Assembly: GCF_900112105.1 (NCBI RefSeq)
Contig: NZ_FOKV01000001.1
Location: forward strand, 1,116,001 to 1,180,000
Source of the DNA: Zunongwangia mangrovi
GTDB taxonomy: Bacteria > Bacteroidota > Bacteroidia > Flavobacteriales > Flavobacteriaceae
Direction of reading: 5' to 3'
DNA length: 64,000 bases
Shown here: piece after piece, positions 47,836-57,400 of the stretch
How positions within the stretch are numbered: position 1 is the first letter of the stretch
How the letters are laid out: each line of letters opens with the position of its first letter
Made by a program: the position numbers and the translations under genes
The notes under the pieces: generated by a model
The model's input: the letters and a program-made list of their open reading frames with translations, nothing else
The model's database searches: none
Told to the model about the DNA's origin: nothing

Positions 47836-49569
47836 ATGAAAAGTAAAATACTACTTCTTTTATTTATAGTCGTTTCTATGACAAGCTGTGATGATCTTTT
47901 AGAGCCAGCGATAGAAAACAACAGAAGTCTTGAGGATATGTATGCTGAAGCAGAATATGCGCAGGGTATATTACTTAATGGATATACAAGATTACCTAAT
48001 AATAATTACTCTTTTAGTGATGTCGCTACAGACGATGCAGTTAGTAACGATATAGATAATCAATACAGAGAGATAGCTACAGGCCAATGGACGGCTCAAA
48101 ATAACCCTTTCGATCAATGGAGAAATGCACGTGCTGCGATTCAATATTTAAATATTTTTTTAGCTGAAGCAGATAAAGTGACCTGGGCTTCGGACGAAGA
48201 TATTAGTGCGATGTTTAATGATCGACTTAAAGGAGAAGCTTACGGTCTTAGAGCATTATATATGTATTACTTACTAAGACAACACTCAGGTTGGGTAAAT
48301 GGTGAACTTTTAGGCGTGCCAATTGTATTAGAGCCAGAACAAACCGATTCAGATTTTAATCAGCCTAGAGCAACTTTCGAGGCTTGTATGCAACAATTAT
48401 ATTCAGATGTTGCAATGGCTGAAGAATTACTACCATTAGATTACGAAACATTAGATAATTTACCAGCTGGATATTCAGATTTGGCAGATTATAACCGTGT
48501 TTTTGGAGAGTATGCAAAACAAAGAATGACGGCCAGAATCGCAAAGTCTTTTCAAGCTAAAGCAGCGTTATTAGCAGCTAGCCCTGCTTATGCCAGTGGA
48601 AATACAACAACATGGCAGGATGTAGCAAATTATGCCGGTGATGTTTTAGCATCGAATGGTGGTGTAGGCGGAATCGCACCAGATGGACATACCTGGTACA
48701 AAAATACAGCTCAAATTAGTTCTATAGGAGGAGGTGATAATCCACCTGAAATTATCTGGCGTACAGATGTAACTGAAACCAGCACCTTAGAGCAACAAAA
48801 TTTTCCACCAACCTTATTTGGTGATGGTAGAATTAATCCTACGCAAAACCTTGTAAATTCTTTTCCAATGGCTAACGGATATCCAATCGATGATCCTGCC
48901 AGTGGTTTTGATGCAGAGAATCCATACGCTAACAGGGATCCAAGACTAGATCATTATGTATTGGTTAATGGAAGCACGGCTGGTGCAAATAATGAAACAA
49001 TAATCACAGCTGCAGATGGGACTACTAACGACGCATTGAATGCAGTAGAAACTTCTACAAGGACAGGATATTATTTAAGAAAACTACTAAGACAGGATGT
49101 TAATCTGGATCCGGTGATCAACAATACGCAACAGCATTATAGATCAAGGTTACGTTATACAGAATTATACTTAATCTATGCAGAGGCAGCAAATGAGGCC
49201 TGGGGTCCACAGGGAACTGGTAGCTTTGGATTTTCAGCCTACGATGTAATTCAGGCCATTAGAGAAAGAGCAGGAATAACTCAGCCCGATGAATATTTAG
49301 CAATAGCAGGGACAGATCAGGACGCAATGCGAGAATTAATACGTAATGAAAGACGCCTGGAATTATGTTTTGAAGGCTTGCGTTTTTGGGACCTACGTCG
49401 TTGGGATGAAGATCTAAATGAGCAGGCGCGTGGGGTTAGTATACAAAATGGTAACCATGAAACGATAAATGTAGAAAATAGAGTCTACGAAGAATATATG
49501 CGATATGGGCCTATACCATTTAGCGAGGTTCTAAAGTATGATGCTTTGCTTCAAAATCAAGGCTGGTAA
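47836..49569 (+). CDS. SusD-like surface glycan-binding lipoprotein 2
   Basis: A 577-residue lipoprotein (MKSKILLLLFIVVSMTSCDDL, Cys18) of the RagB/SusD family. Motifs include DRLKGEAYGLRALYMYYLLRQHSG (about 131), YTELYLIYAEAANEAWGP (about 440), AIRERAGI, MRELIRNERRLELCFEGLRFWDLRRWDED (about 505-533) and a terminal LLQNQGW. It forms the lid for SusC2. Having two different SusC/D pairs side by side is the arrangement of the core xylan loci described in Bacteroides and Prevotella. Confidence 0.92.
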   Translation: MKSKILLLLFIVVSMTSCDDLLEPAIENNRSLEDMYAEAEYAQGILLNGYTRLPNNNYSFSDVATDDAVSNDIDNQYREIATGQWTAQNNPFDQWRNARAAIQYLNIFLAEADKVTWASDEDISAMFNDRLKGEAYGLRALYMYYLLRQHSGWVNGELLGVPIVLEPEQTDSDFNQPRATFEACMQQLYSDVAMAEELLPLDYETLDNLPAGYSDLADYNRVFGEYAKQRMTARIAKSFQAKAALLAASPAYASGNTTTWQDVANYAGDVLASNGGVGGIAPDGHTWYKNTAQISSIGGGDNPPEIIWRTDVTETSTLEQQNFPPTLFGDGRINPTQNLVNSFPMANGYPIDDPASGFDAENPYANRDPRLDHYVLVNGSTAGANNETIITAADGTTNDALNAVETSTRTGYYLRKLLRQDVNLDPVINNTQQHYRSRLRYTELYLIYAEAANEAWGPQGTGSFGFSAYDVIQAIRERAGITQPDEYLAIAGTDQDAMRELIRNERRLELCFEGLRFWDLRRWDEDLNEQARGVSIQNGNHETINVENRVYEEYMRYGPIPFSEVLKYDALLQNQGW

Positions 49570-49593
49570 TTATTGAATATAAAAAGATAGAAG

Positions 49594-50625
49594 ATGAAAA
49601 ATAGAATATATATAATCGCATTATTAGTTCTTGCCGGGCTTACTTCTTGTGAGAATGATAGTTGGGAGTTTCCAGATTACGAATTTCAAACCGTGTATTT
49701 TGCTTATCAGTATCCCATAAGAACTATCACTTTGGGAGAGGATATTTTTGATACTACGCTGGATAATGAAGGTAAAGCTGTAATTATGGCTACAACAGGT
49801 GGTACTTACAATAATCCTCAGGATGTTTTAATAGACGTTCAGGTTAATAATTCTTTGGTAGATGGACTTTTGTTTGAAGAAAATGGGAGCCCTGTGCAGG
49901 CAATGCCACAGAGCTATTATACGCTTGCTGCAGATCAAATCATGATCCCAAAAGGAGAATTGATTGGAGGTGTAGAATTTCAATTAACAGATGCCTTTTT
50001 TGAAGACGAGCAGGCTATTGGTAGAAATTATGTGATACCATTGGAAATGACAAATGTTATGAGTGCCGACTCTATTTTATCTGGAGTGCCACTTATGGCC
50101 GGAGCAAGAAAACCGGTTGCAGAAGATTGGGATGTGGTGCCTAAAGATTTTATTCTTTATGCAGTAAAATATGTAAATCCCTGGCATGGTAATTATCTGC
50201 GCAGAGGTGTAGATGTTATCGAAGGAACACCTGGTAACGAGGATTTAGATGATACCGTAGTAAGAAGAGAAGAATACGTGGTAGATGATGAGGTTACTTC
50301 TCTAACCACTACAGCTTTAGAAGATGTTTCTTTAGATCTTGTTTTTCAAAACAGTGAGGGTTATGCAGTGAACTGCACACTGATCTTAAGTTTTGATGAT
50401 TCCGGCAATTGTACTGTTAGTGCAGCTTCAGAGGATTATACCGCTTCAGGAAGTGGCCAGTTTGTAAAAGATGGAGAAGAAAATAGTTGGGGAGGTAAAG
50501 ATAGAAATGCATTATATCTGGACTATCAGGTGAATCTAGAGGAAATTACGGTGAGTACTCAGGATACATTAGTATTAAGAGATCGAGGTGTGACAATGGA
50601 AACTTTCTCACCAGTATTAGAATAA
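49594..50625 (+). CDS. DUF1735/DUF5627 surface lipoprotein
   Basis: A 343-residue lipoprotein (signal MKNRIYIIALLVLAGLTSCEN, Cys19). The N-terminal half (YEFQTVYFAYQYPIRTITLGEDI, then MATTGGTYNNPQDVLIDVQV and PKGELIGGVEFQLTDAFF) resembles DUF1735, an immunoglobulin-like domain of SusE/SusF-position proteins; the C-terminal half (NPWHGNYLRRGVDVI to the end) resembles DUF5627. Such proteins bind glycan at the cell surface. It sits exactly where the surface xylan-binding lipoprotein lies in Bacteroides xylan loci, between SusD2 and the GH10 enzyme. Binding specificity is inferred from position. Confidence 0.78.
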   Translation: MKNRIYIIALLVLAGLTSCENDSWEFPDYEFQTVYFAYQYPIRTITLGEDIFDTTLDNEGKAVIMATTGGTYNNPQDVLIDVQVNNSLVDGLLFEENGSPVQAMPQSYYTLAADQIMIPKGELIGGVEFQLTDAFFEDEQAIGRNYVIPLEMTNVMSADSILSGVPLMAGARKPVAEDWDVVPKDFILYAVKYVNPWHGNYLRRGVDVIEGTPGNEDLDDTVVRREEYVVDDEVTSLTTTALEDVSLDLVFQNSEGYAVNCTLILSFDDSGNCTVSAASEDYTASGSGQFVKDGEENSWGGKDRNALYLDYQVNLEEITVSTQDTLVLRDRGVTMETFSPVLE

Positions 50626-50641
50626 TATAAAGATATTGATT

Positions 50642-52783
50642 ATGAAATATTTAAATCGCTTACTTGTTTTTGGTGGATTGTTGTCGATAATTAGTTCTTG
50701 TGCAGATCCAGATCCATTAGAGTTCGAAGTTGAAAAACCAGAAGGTTGGGATGCGCAACAGGAAATAAACGAATACGCCTCTTTGAAAAGTTATATAAAT
50801 AGTACTTCTAATGCAGATTTTAAATTAGGCGGAGCAGTTTCAATTTCAGAATATAATAACAAAGGGGTGATGCACCGGTTGATCAACAGAAATTTTGATG
50901 AGTTGACCTTGCACTACGGTATGAAGCATGGAGCTATAGTTCGTGCTAACGGAGATATAGATCTAACACAGGTTAATGAACTTATAACAACTGCAGAGCA
51001 GGCAGGAACCAGTATTTATGGACATACTTTAACCTGGCATGCTAATCAAAATGCAAGCTACTTAAATAGTCTTTTAGAACCTTTGGTGATAGAGTCTCCA
51101 TCTATTCCTAACGATCTCGATAAATCTGGTTTAATGGATGGTAGTTTTACGGGTTATACTTCTAATACTGCGGAAGAAAATATTACGATTGCAGAAAATG
51201 AAGGAATAGGGGACGAAACGAATGCGATACAATTTGCTGTGCCTTCTGGTTCAGCCCATGCTGAAGATTTCCAGTTTAGTACTCCAGATATCCCTGTAAT
51301 GACAGATCATGAATATGAGGTGATCTTTTTTATAAAGTCTGATATGCCCGGGGAAGTAAGTATAAGTTTTGATGGATTAAATGAAAATATGCCACTTATA
51401 GATTATAATAATGATGGCGAGGCTACAGAAACTTTTCAAACAGATTTTGCATGGAAAGAAATACGTTTCAGAATCAGTGATTTTGAGTCAGATTCTTTCA
51501 GTCTTAATTTCAATTTTGGAGCTCAGCCAGGTGTAAATTACATGATAGATATTACCAATCTTTATGTTTATGATCTAGAGGGAGAACCTATGCAAAACAA
51601 TTTAGTCGCTAATGGAAACTTCGAAAGTGGTACCGGCTGGGGAGGCTGGGGTAATGGATCTACCAGAGGACTTACAGAAGACGGCTTAGGCTTTGGTAAC
51701 GAAGGGAAGGCATTTTTTGTAACCAATCCTTCGATAACATCAGGATATTGGTCTGTACAAACAGTCTATAATTTTCCTGAACCTTTGGAAAGTGGAGAAA
51801 CCTATATTCTTAGTTTTTGGGTAAAAGGTGATGCTGAAGGTATTATAAGACCAGAATTGCAAAGCCCAAATTATAGCTCAGACGGTTTTGGGCAGGTTAA
51901 CGTGGGTACAGAGTGGAAAAGGGTAGAAGTACAAACAACTGTAAATGCTGACGATAGAGGAAGATTAATCTTTAGTTATGGTGAATTTGCAGGAACCGTT
52001 TATCTTGATAATGTAAGTTTAACCAATGCAGCCGGTGGTGGCGGTTCAACGACAATATTAGTAAGAGACGATGCTACGAAATCTGCAATTATAGAAGAAG
52101 AATTAGAACGATATATTTCTACTGTTGTTACCGCAACACCTTATGTCGATGCCTGGGATGTGGTAAATGAACCAATGGACGATGGTAATCCTTACGAGTT
52201 AAAAAGCGAGGCAAGAGACTCTAATGTTCAGGATGACGAATTTTACTGGCAGGATTACCTGGGTAAAGATTATGCAGTTAAAGCCTTCAATTTAGCAAGA
52301 CAATATGGCGAACCAGAGGATCTCCTTTTTATTAACGATTACAATCTGGAATATAACCTGGATAAGTGTAAGGGGATTATCGAATATGTAGAATATATCG
52401 AAAGTCAGGGAGCTCAGGTAGATGGTATAGGAACTCAAATGCATATTAGTATAGATTCTGATAGAGAGAAAATTGCTGAAATGTTTAGGTTGCTCGCAGC
52501 TTCAGGGAAACTGGTAAAGGTTTCTGAGCTAGATGTAAGAACAAATGCAGACGAGCCTACACCAGAGGTGTTGGAACAACAAGCCGATATGTACAGGTTC
52601 GTAGTAGAATCTTATCTCGCAAATGTACCTAAAGAACAACGCTATGGGATTACAGTTTGGGGAATAAGCGATAGCCCAGAAAATGCAAGTTGGCTTGCAG
52701 GAGAGTACCAGGGATTATGGGATATCAATCTAAACAGAAAACCTGCTTATAAAAGCTTTGCCGAAGCCTTAAGCGATATGTAA
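50642..52783 (+). CDS. GH10 endo-1,4-beta-xylanase with inserted carbohydrate-binding modules
   Basis: A 713-residue surface lipoprotein (start ATG at 50642, signal MKYLNRLLVFGGLLSIISSCAD, Cys20). The GH10 barrel is split: the N-terminal part with YGHTLTWHANQNAS (about 125) and the C-terminal part with acid/base Glu510 in AWDVVNEPMDDG and nucleophile Glu629 in KVSELDVRT. Between them (about 150-470) lie two beta-sandwich modules of CBM4/9/22 type (SFTGYTSNTAEENITIAENEG and NGNFESGTGWGGWGNGS are typical starts). The same insertion is known in the surface GH10 of Bacteroides xylan loci. It would cut xylan chains at the cell surface to feed the SusCD pairs. Confidence 0.93.
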   Translation: MKYLNRLLVFGGLLSIISSCADPDPLEFEVEKPEGWDAQQEINEYASLKSYINSTSNADFKLGGAVSISEYNNKGVMHRLINRNFDELTLHYGMKHGAIVRANGDIDLTQVNELITTAEQAGTSIYGHTLTWHANQNASYLNSLLEPLVIESPSIPNDLDKSGLMDGSFTGYTSNTAEENITIAENEGIGDETNAIQFAVPSGSAHAEDFQFSTPDIPVMTDHEYEVIFFIKSDMPGEVSISFDGLNENMPLIDYNNDGEATETFQTDFAWKEIRFRISDFESDSFSLNFNFGAQPGVNYMIDITNLYVYDLEGEPMQNNLVANGNFESGTGWGGWGNGSTRGLTEDGLGFGNEGKAFFVTNPSITSGYWSVQTVYNFPEPLESGETYILSFWVKGDAEGIIRPELQSPNYSSDGFGQVNVGTEWKRVEVQTTVNADDRGRLIFSYGEFAGTVYLDNVSLTNAAGGGGSTTILVRDDATKSAIIEEELERYISTVVTATPYVDAWDVVNEPMDDGNPYELKSEARDSNVQDDEFYWQDYLGKDYAVKAFNLARQYGEPEDLLFINDYNLEYNLDKCKGIIEYVEYIESQGAQVDGIGTQMHISIDSDREKIAEMFRLLAASGKLVKVSELDVRTNADEPTPEVLEQQADMYRFVVESYLANVPKEQRYGITVWGISDSPENASWLAGEYQGLWDINLNRKPAYKSFAEALSDM

Positions 52784-52785
52784 GA

Positions 52786-52890
52786 AATACTGCGGCATAA
52801 ATTGAATTTTAGATACTTGTGATTTTTACTTAGTAGTTCTCCTGTAGCACTTTAAAGCTGCATCAACAATGCGTCGCAGTATTATTGTTG
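52786..52890 (+). repeat. crossing inverted repeats after the GH10 stop codon (possible pseudoknot/switch)
   Basis: AATACTGCG (52786-52794) is the exact complement of CGCAGTATT (52875-52883), and CAACAAT (52864-52870) of ATTGTTG (52884-52890). The two helices interlock, so an RNA could form a pseudoknot or switch between folds. Confidence 0.4.
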
Positions 52891-52940
52891 AGGTGGCAGT
52901 GTAACTTTTGCTGAATGAACTTAGTGTTTACGGGAGAACT
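52835..52940. mobile_element. 106-bp element with terminal inverted repeats (MITE-like or structured spacer)
   Basis: The ends are inverted repeats: AGTTCTCCTGTA (52835-52846) and TACGGGAGAACT (52929-52940), 11 of 12 paired, extending to about 17 positions with one gap. The right end is followed by TTTTT. It contains no gene. The shape fits a miniature inverted-repeat element or a large terminator/attenuator; no target-site duplication is evident. Confidence 0.4.
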
Positions 52941-53003
52941 TTTTAATCTAATGATCAATTTCAAATCAAACATTAAAAACACCCACAAAGATTAATAGAT
53001 ATT

Positions 53004-54146
53004 ATGATTAAAAGAATAATTGCCTCAGCTATTCTTTTGGTATGCGTAGGTTTCGTTATTTACAGTTTTAGAACAAATAAGGAACCTGAAGCAAATACTG
53101 AAGTTGTTTCTTTAAAGGAGGCCTTTAAAGATCAATTTTTAATAGGAACAGCATTAAATACCAGCCAGATCACCGGTAAAAATTTAGACGAGACAAATGT
53201 GGTAAAATCTCATTTTAACTCGATCGTTGCTGAAAACTGTATGAAAAGTGGCCGAATTCGATCTGATGATGCAAAATTCAATTTCGAAATTACAGATCAA
53301 TTCGTTGATTTTGGAGAAGAAAATAATATGGCGATCCATGGGCACACCCTGGTTTGGCACTCACAAACTCCCAAATGGTTTTTTGTAGATGAAAATGGAG
53401 AAGACGTGAGTAGAGAGGAGTTGATCTCCAGAATGAAAGAGCACATTTTTACACTTGTAGAAAGATATAAAGGGAAAATAAAATCCTGGGATGTAGTTAA
53501 TGAAGCTATTCTGGATGATGGGAGCCTTCGCGAAAGTAAATTTTATAAAATTATAGGCGAGGATTATATAAAATTAGCCTTTAAGTTCGCGCATCAGGCA
53601 GATCCAGATGCAAAATTATATTATAACGATTACTCCATGGCAAATCCTAAAAAAAGAGCCGGTGTAGTAAGAATGGTTACAGACCTTAAGGATAATAACG
53701 TGCCTATTCACGGTATAGGTATGCAAGGTCATATTGGCTTAAATTATCCTGAAATTTCTGAGTTCGAAAAAAGCATAGAAGCTTTTGGCCAGTTAGGTGA
53801 AGTCGCTATATCAGAATTAGATCTTAGTGTGTTGCCTTCGCCTTGGGGCGATGCCGGAGCAAATATTTCAGATAACTTCGAATATGAAGATGAAATGAAT
53901 CCTTTTCCAGAACAATTACCTAAGAATGTAGAACAACAATTTACAGATCGATATTTGAGCTTTTTTAAGCTGTTTTTAAAACATAAGGATAAGATTTCTA
54001 GAATAACATTTTGGGGTGTAAACGACGGGAATTCCTGGAAAAATGACTGGCCTGTGGCGGGAAGAACAGATTACCCTCTGTTATTCGACAGGCAAAACCA
54101 ACCAAAGCCAGTGGTGAAAAATTTAATTGATTTAGCTGCACAATAG
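53004..54146 (+). CDS. GH10 endo-1,4-beta-xylanase, membrane-anchored
   Basis: A 380-residue GH10 enzyme without extra modules. The N-terminus is a hydrophobic helix (IIASAILLVCVGFVIYSF, about 4-21) with no lipobox and no clear cleavage site, so it may stay anchored in the inner membrane facing the periplasm. The barrel shows NSIVAENCMKSGRI, GHTLVWHSQTPKWF, acid/base Glu167 in SWDVVNEAILDDGS and nucleophile Glu271 in AISELDLSVL. It probably shortens imported xylo-oligosaccharides. It lies 220 bp after the first GH10 gene, beyond a structured spacer, so may be expressed separately. Confidence 0.92.
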   Translation: MIKRIIASAILLVCVGFVIYSFRTNKEPEANTEVVSLKEAFKDQFLIGTALNTSQITGKNLDETNVVKSHFNSIVAENCMKSGRIRSDDAKFNFEITDQFVDFGEENNMAIHGHTLVWHSQTPKWFFVDENGEDVSREELISRMKEHIFTLVERYKGKIKSWDVVNEAILDDGSLRESKFYKIIGEDYIKLAFKFAHQADPDAKLYYNDYSMANPKKRAGVVRMVTDLKDNNVPIHGIGMQGHIGLNYPEISEFEKSIEAFGQLGEVAISELDLSVLPSPWGDAGANISDNFEYEDEMNPFPEQLPKNVEQQFTDRYLSFFKLFLKHKDKISRITFWGVNDGNSWKNDWPVAGRTDYPLLFDRQNQPKPVVKNLIDLAAQ

Positions 54147-54154
54147 TTTCCTCC

Positions 54155-54233
54155 AGACAACTCGGACTATTAAAATTTATTCTGATTCCATTCAAAAGTT
54201 TAAAATTTGTTTGAAAAAATAGTCCGGTTGTCT
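54155..54233 (+). repeat. long inverted repeat after the second GH10 gene
   Basis: AGACAACTCGGACTATT (54155-54171) pairs with AATAGTCCGGTTGTCT (54218-54233), 16 bp with a single bulge. The intervening 46 bases are AT-rich and can extend the stem. It begins nine bases after the stop codon: a likely 3'-end stabiliser or terminator-like hairpin. The rest of the spacer up to 54487 shows nothing clear. Confidence 0.5.
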
Positions 54234-54487
54234 TCTATTATCAATCTGTTTCTTCAATACTATAAAATAGCTTGAAAAGTAAAGTGTGTATTTTAAAATA
54301 AAACTTCAATAAGTATGTTTTATCAATATTAAGAAGTGATTATTTGATAAATATTTTTATTTTGGGTTTTATATTGAAAAATCATTAAAATATACTAATT
54401 TGTAGTCAATAAAACTATAAGAGTTTTTAGATGGTTTTTTACCTTGAAAAAGAATCAAACTTCTCTGCTAATTGAAATACGAGATTA

Positions 54488-57400
54488 ATGAATAAAACGG
54501 CCAAAGATAATTTCCGATACTACAAGTATGTATTTGGGTTGTTTCTTTTTCTCATAGCGCAAAGTCTTAGTTATGCACAGGTTGGGAAATTGTTTTCTAC
54601 CGATGCCGATCTTTCCAGCAGTTTAATTAACCAAATCTATCAAGACGATAAAGGTTTTGTTTGGATTGCAACAGAGGATGGTTTAAATAAATATGATGGT
54701 GCTAAGTTTTCAGTCTACAAACAAAACAAGAACGATTCTACTTCTCTTAAAAATAATTATGTAAAGTCGATATACCAGGATAGTAGTGGGAGATTGTATT
54801 TCGGTTTTTTTAATGGCTTGCAATACTACGACTATGCAACCGAGGAATTTCATGATATTCCTATATACGTGGGAAATAATTACTTATATCCATCTCATGT
54901 AATTTCAATTTTAGAACGAAAAACAGGTGAGATTCTGTTTAGTACTTCAGGTCAGGGTATAGTGAAATTAGAAAGAAATGAAGATAAATTAGTTGCCCGG
55001 CAAATTGTAAGTACGCTGCCCGAAAAGTATTTCGAAGATCTTTTTGAAGATACAAAAGGGAATTTATGGGTTTCCAGCCAAAACTTGGGACTTTATAAGA
55101 TCGATGCAGAGAATCAGGTAACAGCATATTTTATAAATTCTGATGTAGATGCTTCAATATCTACTATTGCTGAAAGCGAAAGCGAAGATTTATATGTTGG
55201 TAGCTTAAGTAAGGGGTTGTTTAGTTATGATCGTGAATTAGACGAATTCTCTTTTATTGAAGATTCCCAAAACTTGCCGGTAAAATCTTTGCAGATAAGC
55301 AACCAGAATGAAGTTATGGTAGGAACCGATGGTAAGGGGCTTTGGGTGTACGATCCTGCAAATAATAAACTAAGAGAAAATGACTTTAGTATCGCTAATT
55401 TCGATTTTACGAAAACAAAGATTCATTCTATAATTCAGGATAAGGCCAATAATTTTTGGTTAGGTATTTACCAGAAGGGTGTTTTGCTGGTGCCAGATCG
55501 AGCGCATAATTTTGAATATATAGGTTACCAGTCTGTAAAAAATAATATTATTGGATCTAACAGCATTGTTTCCCTTGTAAAAGATAACGAAGAAACACTT
55601 TGGGTGGGCACCGATGGTGACGGACTTTATGGGATTAGTACAAATACAAGACAAAAATCTCATATAACCGCTAATACGGGGCAGGGCTCGGCCAGTGTGA
55701 TGAGCTTGTTTCAGGATGCCAATAATACACTTTGGGTAGGAACATACCTTCAAGGTTTGGCAAAGTTGAATAGAACTAAAAACGAATTAGATTTTAGTAC
55801 TGAATTAAAAGACGAAAAAGGTAATCGTGTAGAACGAATTTATGCCTTTGCTGAAGATGATAAAAAAGACGTTTGGATTGGCTCACTTGGTTACGGACTC
55901 TTTAAATACGATATAACTACTAAAAGCTTCAGTAATTATAATCGAATAGAAAAAAAGGACGGTTTAGAAGATATAAATAATAAGTGGATCAACTGTTTAT
56001 TATTCTCCAAGACCAATAAACTATATATTGGGACCTATGATGGTTTGTCGGCTTTAGATCTTAACAAGAATACTTTTCTAAATGAAAGCGGGGAAGATCA
56101 TATCCTTGGAAATAAGATCATTTATAATCTTTACGAAGATGAAGAACTTAACTTGTGGATAGGCACTTCAGAAGGTTTATATTTTAAACCCAAAAACGAT
56201 ACAATCACAAGAGTTTACAATACTTCAGATGGTTTACCCAGTAATGTGATCTGTGCTATCGAACCCGACATGGAGAATAATTTATGGATTAGTACAAACC
56301 ATGGGATCGCTAAGTTCGAAAGGGAAACTAAGCAATTTAAAAATTACTATTTCAGGGATGGACTTCAGGGAAATGAATTCAATAAAAATGCTTCATTTTC
56401 AGATAAGGATGGAAAGTTATATTTTGGAAATACTAACGGAATTACATTTTTTCAACCTTCAGAAATAGAAGCTACAGGAAGTAATATCGATCTTAGGATA
56501 ACAGAATTTTATCTGCAGGACGAACCCGTAAAAAAAGGTATGAAATCTGGTTCATATTCGATAATCAACAAGCCAATCATAGAAGCAGATACGATAGAAT
56601 TGGCTCATTTTGATAATGATTTTAGTATCGAATTCTCCTCTTTTTCTTTTAAACACCAGGAATGGATCACTTATGCCTATTCTTTAAATTCTGAAAACTG
56701 GATAAAATTACGACCGGGAATGAACACCGTAACTTTTAACGATCTTGATCCCGGTACTTATAATTTTAGAGTAAAGGCGAAGGATATTGATGAATATACC
56801 GGTGCGAGATCACTCATCATTGTAATTCATGCGCCATGGTATCTATCTAGTTGGGCTAAACTGGCCTACGTGTTTCTGTTTATGTTTATTACCTACGTGA
56901 TCATCCAGATCATTAGGCAAAGACAAAGTACAAAGAAGAAATTAGAAGCGCATTTGCAGGCTGAAGAGATGAACGAGGCGAAATTACAGTTTCTAACCAA
57001 CATTTCTCACGATCTTAAAACGCCAATCACGCTTATCATGAACCCTCTGAATAAGTTGATCAAAAACGATTCTCAACCCGAGCGTCAAAGACTTTATAAG
57101 ATCATGGAGCGTAACTCAGAGCGTATGCTTCATTTGCTAAACCAGTTAATTAACGCTAGAAAGATCGACCAGGGAAAAATTGAGCTTAAATTTAGAAAAA
57201 CAGAGATCATAAGCTTTATTAAAAAAATAGTTTCCCTTTTTGACGATCAGGTAGAAAGCAGGCGTATTCATTTTGAAGTAAGGCATCGTGAAGAAGAGTT
57301 GTATGCATATATCGATCCGCGTCACTTTGATAAGATCATTCAAAATGTGATCTCTAACGCGATAAAATTTACGCCACAGGGCGGCAATATAGAAATCGAT

